NCBI RefSeq assembly: GCF_014203095.1 | Contig: NZ_JACHIG010000002.1 | Location: forward strand, 1-53,595 | DNA length: 53,595 bases | Source: Prosthecobacter vanneervenii | GTDB taxonomy: Bacteria > Verrucomicrobiota > Verrucomicrobiia > Verrucomicrobiales > Verrucomicrobiaceae | Reading direction: 5' to 3' | Shown here: in pieces, positions 50,691 through 53,595 of the stretch | Layout: each line of letters opens with the position of its first letter | Position numbering within the stretch: the stretch's first letter is position 1 | Program-made: the position numbers and the translations under genes | Notes under the pieces: generated by a model | Database searches by the model: none | Seen by the model: only the letters and a program-made list of their open reading frames with translations | What the model was told of the DNA's origin: nothing

Positions 50691-51168
50691 CTTGCATGGC
50701 TACGCACTGGGGCATGATCCGCGCCCCGTCATCTGCGAGCCACCGGAGGCCAAGAGCTACGGCGAGCAGGAAACCTTCAATGCCGACACCACCGATGAAG
50801 CCTTCATCCTAGCCCGGCTGCGGGCAATGGCGGACTCCCTCATGCGGCGAGTAAGGAATGACCGGAAGAGCATACGCAGCGTGACCCTGCGGCTGCGATA
50901 CAACTCCAACACGCTGGAGGTGCCCACGGCGCTGGAAAATGATGTGTATCCCCTGCTCACCGGCCTGCTGAAACGAGCCTGGGAAAGGCGAGAAAGCGTG
51001 CGGCTGGTGGGGCTGAAGTTCAGCAAGGTGTATGAGGCAGGCCTGCTCTCGGTGGTGCCGCTGGAGCCTGCGGACATGGTGCGCTGCCAGTGGCACAAGC
51101 TGGCGGGGGTGGTGGATGCTCTGCAGCATGGCGGCCATAGCGTCATGCGTGGGCATGACCTGGGCTGA
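50691..51168 (+). pseudogene. C-terminal fragment of a Y-family DNA polymerase (DinB-like)
   Basis: The sequence DPRPVICEPPEAKSYGEQETF, then LRAMADSLMRRVRNDR, SVTLRLRYNSNTLEVPT and RRESVRLVGLKFSKV corresponds to the end of the thumb and the little-finger domain of DinB/ImuB-type translesion polymerases. The palm and fingers with the catalytic acids are absent, replaced by the transposase N-terminus. It is followed after 2 bp by a start codon for a DnaE-like fragment. A polymerase-DnaE pair is known from mutasome cassettes (imuB-dnaE2), so this is probably the wreck of such an operon. Confidence 0.75.
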
Positions 51169-51170
51169 AG

Positions 51171-51600
51171 ATGAACGGAAACACGGGGCGCGAACTGCTG
51201 CCCAAGACCATGCCCGTGGCAGGCCAGACCGTGGAGACCACCCACCGCGTTCTACGCGGGCGCCCGAGCACGGGACAGGTCATCGTGCGGACTCCGGCAG
51301 ATTGTCGGGCCGTTCCTGCGCTGAATGTGCGGAGCTGTTTCAGCTTCATGGATTCGGCTTTGACCATCCCGGCCATCATTGAGGCTGCCGCGGCGCATGA
51401 CGTGCCTGCCGAGGCCATTACTGATCCCGGGCTCTATACCGCCGTGTGGGAGCTGGCGGCTGACTTCGAGGACTATGGCGTTATGCCGTGCACACCAATG
51501 GCAAAGGGTTCTACTCTCCTCTGGTTTATACCTTGGAATGCCGTCGTCTGGGCATCGGCTTTCTGGTGCCATGCGTAAAATTCTGGACTTTTTTCCGCAT
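51171..51600 (+). pseudogene. broken error-prone DnaE (DNA polymerase III alpha) fragments
   Basis: After an ATG at 51171 and about 50 unassigned residues comes a PHP-domain start (PALNVRSCFSFMDSALTIP, then AAAHDVPAEAITDPGLY and FEDYGV), typical of DnaE. Near 51480 homology moves to another frame, NGKGFYSPLVYTLECRRLGI and the following GFLVPCVK. This resembles a much later part of DnaE (xVYxxEARRxGIxxxPPxVN). Hence a frameshift plus a deletion of several hundred codons. The full protein would exceed 1000 residues. Confidence 0.65.
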
Positions 51601-51669
51601 ATCTGAAAGCAATCCGCAGGAGAGGCTGCGAAGAAGCGGAACAGCCCATGGTATTTCGTGAGAACTACG

Positions 51670-53595
51670 CTACCGCACCCGCAGACGTACGAAACGCCTG
51701 CTGCTTCCTGCGGATATCGTGGCCCTCACCTGCTGATGCGCGCCGTCGTCACTGACCAGGCTTTCACCAACCCCGGCAGTGGACCATGTTGTGAGATCGT
51801 CACTCCACTCCACTTGAAAGGTCGTGCCACTGTGGTGGGCTGCAGAGCCGCGGGTGTACGTGTACTCCAGATTCCCGCCCGCCGTGCGCAAATTCTCAGA
51901 CACACGGCTGGCTGCATTCGGCGGCAGGTTCAGGGCACGCTCCAGCAGGTTGGGTATGCCGTCACTGTCCGGGTCGGCATCATCGGCCGCTTGCCCGCTG
52001 TTCGCAAAGCTGCCAAAATGAGCTTTGCGCCAGGACTGATGGAAGGTCAGCGCGGTGAAAGAGCCCACGCTCGTGTAGCTGGTTCCTTGGCTGTTGGTCG
52101 CATATGCCCGGAAGCTGTAGTCCGTCTCCTGCACCAACCCCGTCACCGCAGCGGTGAACTGGCCGGTCGTCCCGGAGGCCGTCACCTTCGTCACTCCAGC
52201 ACCCCCAATCAGAGGGTTGCCATTGCTGGCTGTCACTGAATAAACCACGCCGCGCTCGGTGATCTCCGCCCCCCCGTCGGAGATCACATTGCCGCCCAGC
52301 GACGCCCCCGTTGCACTGATACTTTCAGCCTCCGGGCTGTCCACCGTAGGCGTGGCAGCCCCGCGGGCCACCGCCACCGTGTAGGTCTTCTGCGTCACCC
52401 CGTCCTGAGCGGTCACACGCACGTCCACTGTGTTGCTGCCAGAGTTAAGCGCCAAAGCGCCGCTTGCACTGCCGCTGATCACGCTGGCATACGTGCCTCC
52501 GTTGCTCCGCACCTGCACGCTGCCACTGGCATCCGCAAGCGTTGGAGTCACAGTGATGGAGTTCACCGCGTTGCCCACGCTGGCCGTATAGCTCACCGTC
52601 CCGCTGGCAAACACCGGGCTCAGCGTCCCGCTGTTCAGCGCCAGTGCGCTGAGATTCGCATTGCTGCTCAGGGTGGTGGTAAACATCCCACCGAGTGTGG
52701 TTTGAGTGCCGTCCACATTGACCGCGCTCAGACGATAATAATAAACCGTATTGGGCGTCAGACCGGTGAGGCTGGCAGACACATTCTGCGCAGTGGTGCC
52801 GCTATTGGCGCTAAGCGTCACTGCTGCCGTGCTGCCGTAGCTGGTGGTGGTGCCGTATTCAAACTGCGCAGTGGTCACAAAGCCGTTCGGGTTCACCGTG
52901 CCATTGAGCGTGGCTCCAGTGGTGCTCAGGGCGCTGATTCCGCCCAGCGTGAGCACCGGCTGGAAACCTGACAACTGCTGCCCCTGGACAACACGATGAT
53001 TAGAATCGGTCACGTAAATCACCCCGCTGGGGGAAAGACTGATGCCAGAGGGCTTGTAGAAGCCTGCGACGCTGGCATAGCCGATGGCATGGCCAAATTG
53101 ACCGGCAACTCCGCCAATGGTGCTCACCACTCCTGCTGAGGTCACCATGCGGATCGTGTGGTTGAACTGATCCGCCACATACACGTTGCCTGCGCTGTCC
53201 ACCATCACACCGGTGGGGTTGTTAAACCTCGCGGCGCTTCCCGTGCCATCCGCGCTGCCGCTCACCCCGGCGCTTCCGGCCAGCGTGCTCACCACCCCTG
53301 CCGCTGTCACCTTGCGGATCGTGTTGCTGTCACCATCCGACACATACACACTGCCTTCGCTGTCCACCGCCACGCCGTTGGGGTAAAAGAACCTCGCTGC
53401 GCTTCCCGTGCCGTCCGTGCTGCCCGTTTCTCCGGCGCTGCCCGCCAGCGTGTTCACCACCCCTGCCGCTGTCACCTTGCGGATCGTGCTGTTGTCACCA
53501 TCTGCCACATACACATTGCCTGCGCTGTCCACCGCCACACCGCTGGGATTGTTAAACCTCGCTGCGCTGCCTGTGCCATCGGCGCTGCCGCTCAC
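51670..53595 (-). CDS. NHL-repeat exported protein, 5' end outside the window
   Basis: At least 641 residues; the frame is open to the right edge, so the true start and signal peptide lie beyond it. The N-terminal visible part has three near-identical NHL/propeller repeats of about 55 residues (GVAVDSAGNVYVADG, STIRKVTAAGVV, LAGSAG, DGTGSAARF) and a degenerate fourth. Next come a fibronectin-like module (FEYGTTTSYG), a cadherin-like sandwich (SNANLSALALNSGTLSP...), a second fibronectin-like unit (SLGGNVISDGG) and a C-terminal module of about 125 residues. That module has a DPDSDGIPNLLE calcium-loop motif and EYTYTRGSA...FQVEWSDDL, matching the end of the RCC1 protein at 10123. Surface or secreted; function unknown. 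Confidence 0.9.
   Translation of the reverse strand: MSGSADGTGSAARFNNPSGVAVDSAGNVYVADGDNSTIRKVTAAGVVNTLAGSAGETGSTDGTGSAARFFYPNGVAVDSEGSVYVSDGDSNTIRKVTAAGVVSTLAGSAGVSGSADGTGSAARFNNPTGVMVDSAGNVYVADQFNHTIRMVTSAGVVSTIGGVAGQFGHAIGYASVAGFYKPSGISLSPSGVIYVTDSNHRVVQGQQLSGFQPVLTLGGISALSTTGATLNGTVNPNGFVTTAQFEYGTTTSYGSTAAVTLSANSGTTAQNVSASLTGLTPNTVYYYRLSAVNVDGTQTTLGGMFTTTLSSNANLSALALNSGTLSPVFASGTVSYTASVGNAVNSITVTPTLADASGSVQVRSNGGTYASVISGSASGALALNSGSNTVDVRVTAQDGVTQKTYTVAVARGAATPTVDSPEAESISATGASLGGNVISDGGAEITERGVVYSVTASNGNPLIGGAGVTKVTASGTTGQFTAAVTGLVQETDYSFRAYATNSQGTSYTSVGSFTALTFHQSWRKAHFGSFANSGQAADDADPDSDGIPNLLERALNLPPNAASRVSENLRTAGGNLEYTYTRGSAAHHSGTTFQVEWSDDLTTWSTAGVGESLVSDDGAHQQVRATISAGSSRRFVRLRVR

Noticed and set aside
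1..53595. tRNA, rRNA genes or CRISPR arrays
   Set aside because: No cloverleaf-like T-loop sequences in proper context, no rRNA-like blocks and no regularly spaced short repeats were seen by reading both strands; a covariance-model scan would be decisive.

Overview
The window looks like chromosomal DNA of a free-living Verrucomicrobium, probably close to Prosthecobacter/Verrucomicrobium. The grounds are a planctomycete-type cytochrome protein (PSCyt1-DUF1549-DUF1553), two secreted formylglycine sulfatases, giant exported beta-repeat proteins (RCC1, NHL, cadherin-like sandwich) sharing one C-terminal module with a DxDxDG-type loop, tandem PilT ATPases and dispersed palindromic repeats. No rRNA, tRNA, CRISPR array or intact prophage was seen. 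Most of the DNA is GC-rich. Three AT-richer stretches stand out: about 22.76-25.70 kb, 26.86-27.36 kb and 30.28-30.70 kb.

Left part (0.6-7.2 kb): a minus-strand, translationally coupled cluster of two small WXG100-like proteins (with W-x-D in place of W-x-G), a coiled-coil protein and a 1215-residue FtsK/EssC-like ATPase with three RecA-like modules of which only the middle one is canonical. This is a plausible unusual type VII-like secretion locus. Divergent from it are two paralogous two-TM membrane proteins, the second preceded by an 82-bp tandem duplication of its own start. Next come the cytochrome protein and a 1630-residue internally duplicated RCC1 protein (10.1-15.0 kb).

Middle (15.3-22.2 kb): pilT and a second pilT-like gene downstream of a YqjD/YqjE-like envelope cluster, two paralogous membrane-anchored coiled-coil proteins and a sulfatase. 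At 22.3 kb a decayed hrpB helicase gene ends abruptly against an AT-rich island holding a two-gene SEFIR-STAND/TPR system, a candidate defence module.

25.7-36 kb: a zinc-free MDR oxidoreductase, a gene-less stretch with stacked dyads, a LOG-family nucleotidase-like protein, a Tat-exported amidohydrolase, a nest of inverted repeats, an HTH-receiver fusion regulator, purB, a proline-rich membrane protein and lnt. 36-45 kb: a TPR-redoxin protein, a membrane protein, a NamZ-like lipoprotein, and a three-gene ATGA-coupled operon (secretin-like exported protein, histidine kinase, response regulator). 45-50 kb: rsfS with a Lys/Ala tail, a sugar-binding protein and an ABC ATPase without a neighbouring permease, and a second sulfatase.

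Right end (50-53.6 kb): a gene graveyard in which an AbrB-like ORF, a truncated transposase, the C-terminus of a Y-family polymerase and broken DnaE pieces abut. Then comes a partial NHL-repeat protein whose C-terminal module matches the RCC1 protein. Two families of dispersed inverted repeats punctuate the window, one at 15.06, 29.16 and 49.92 kb and the other at 29.33 and 48.01 kb.
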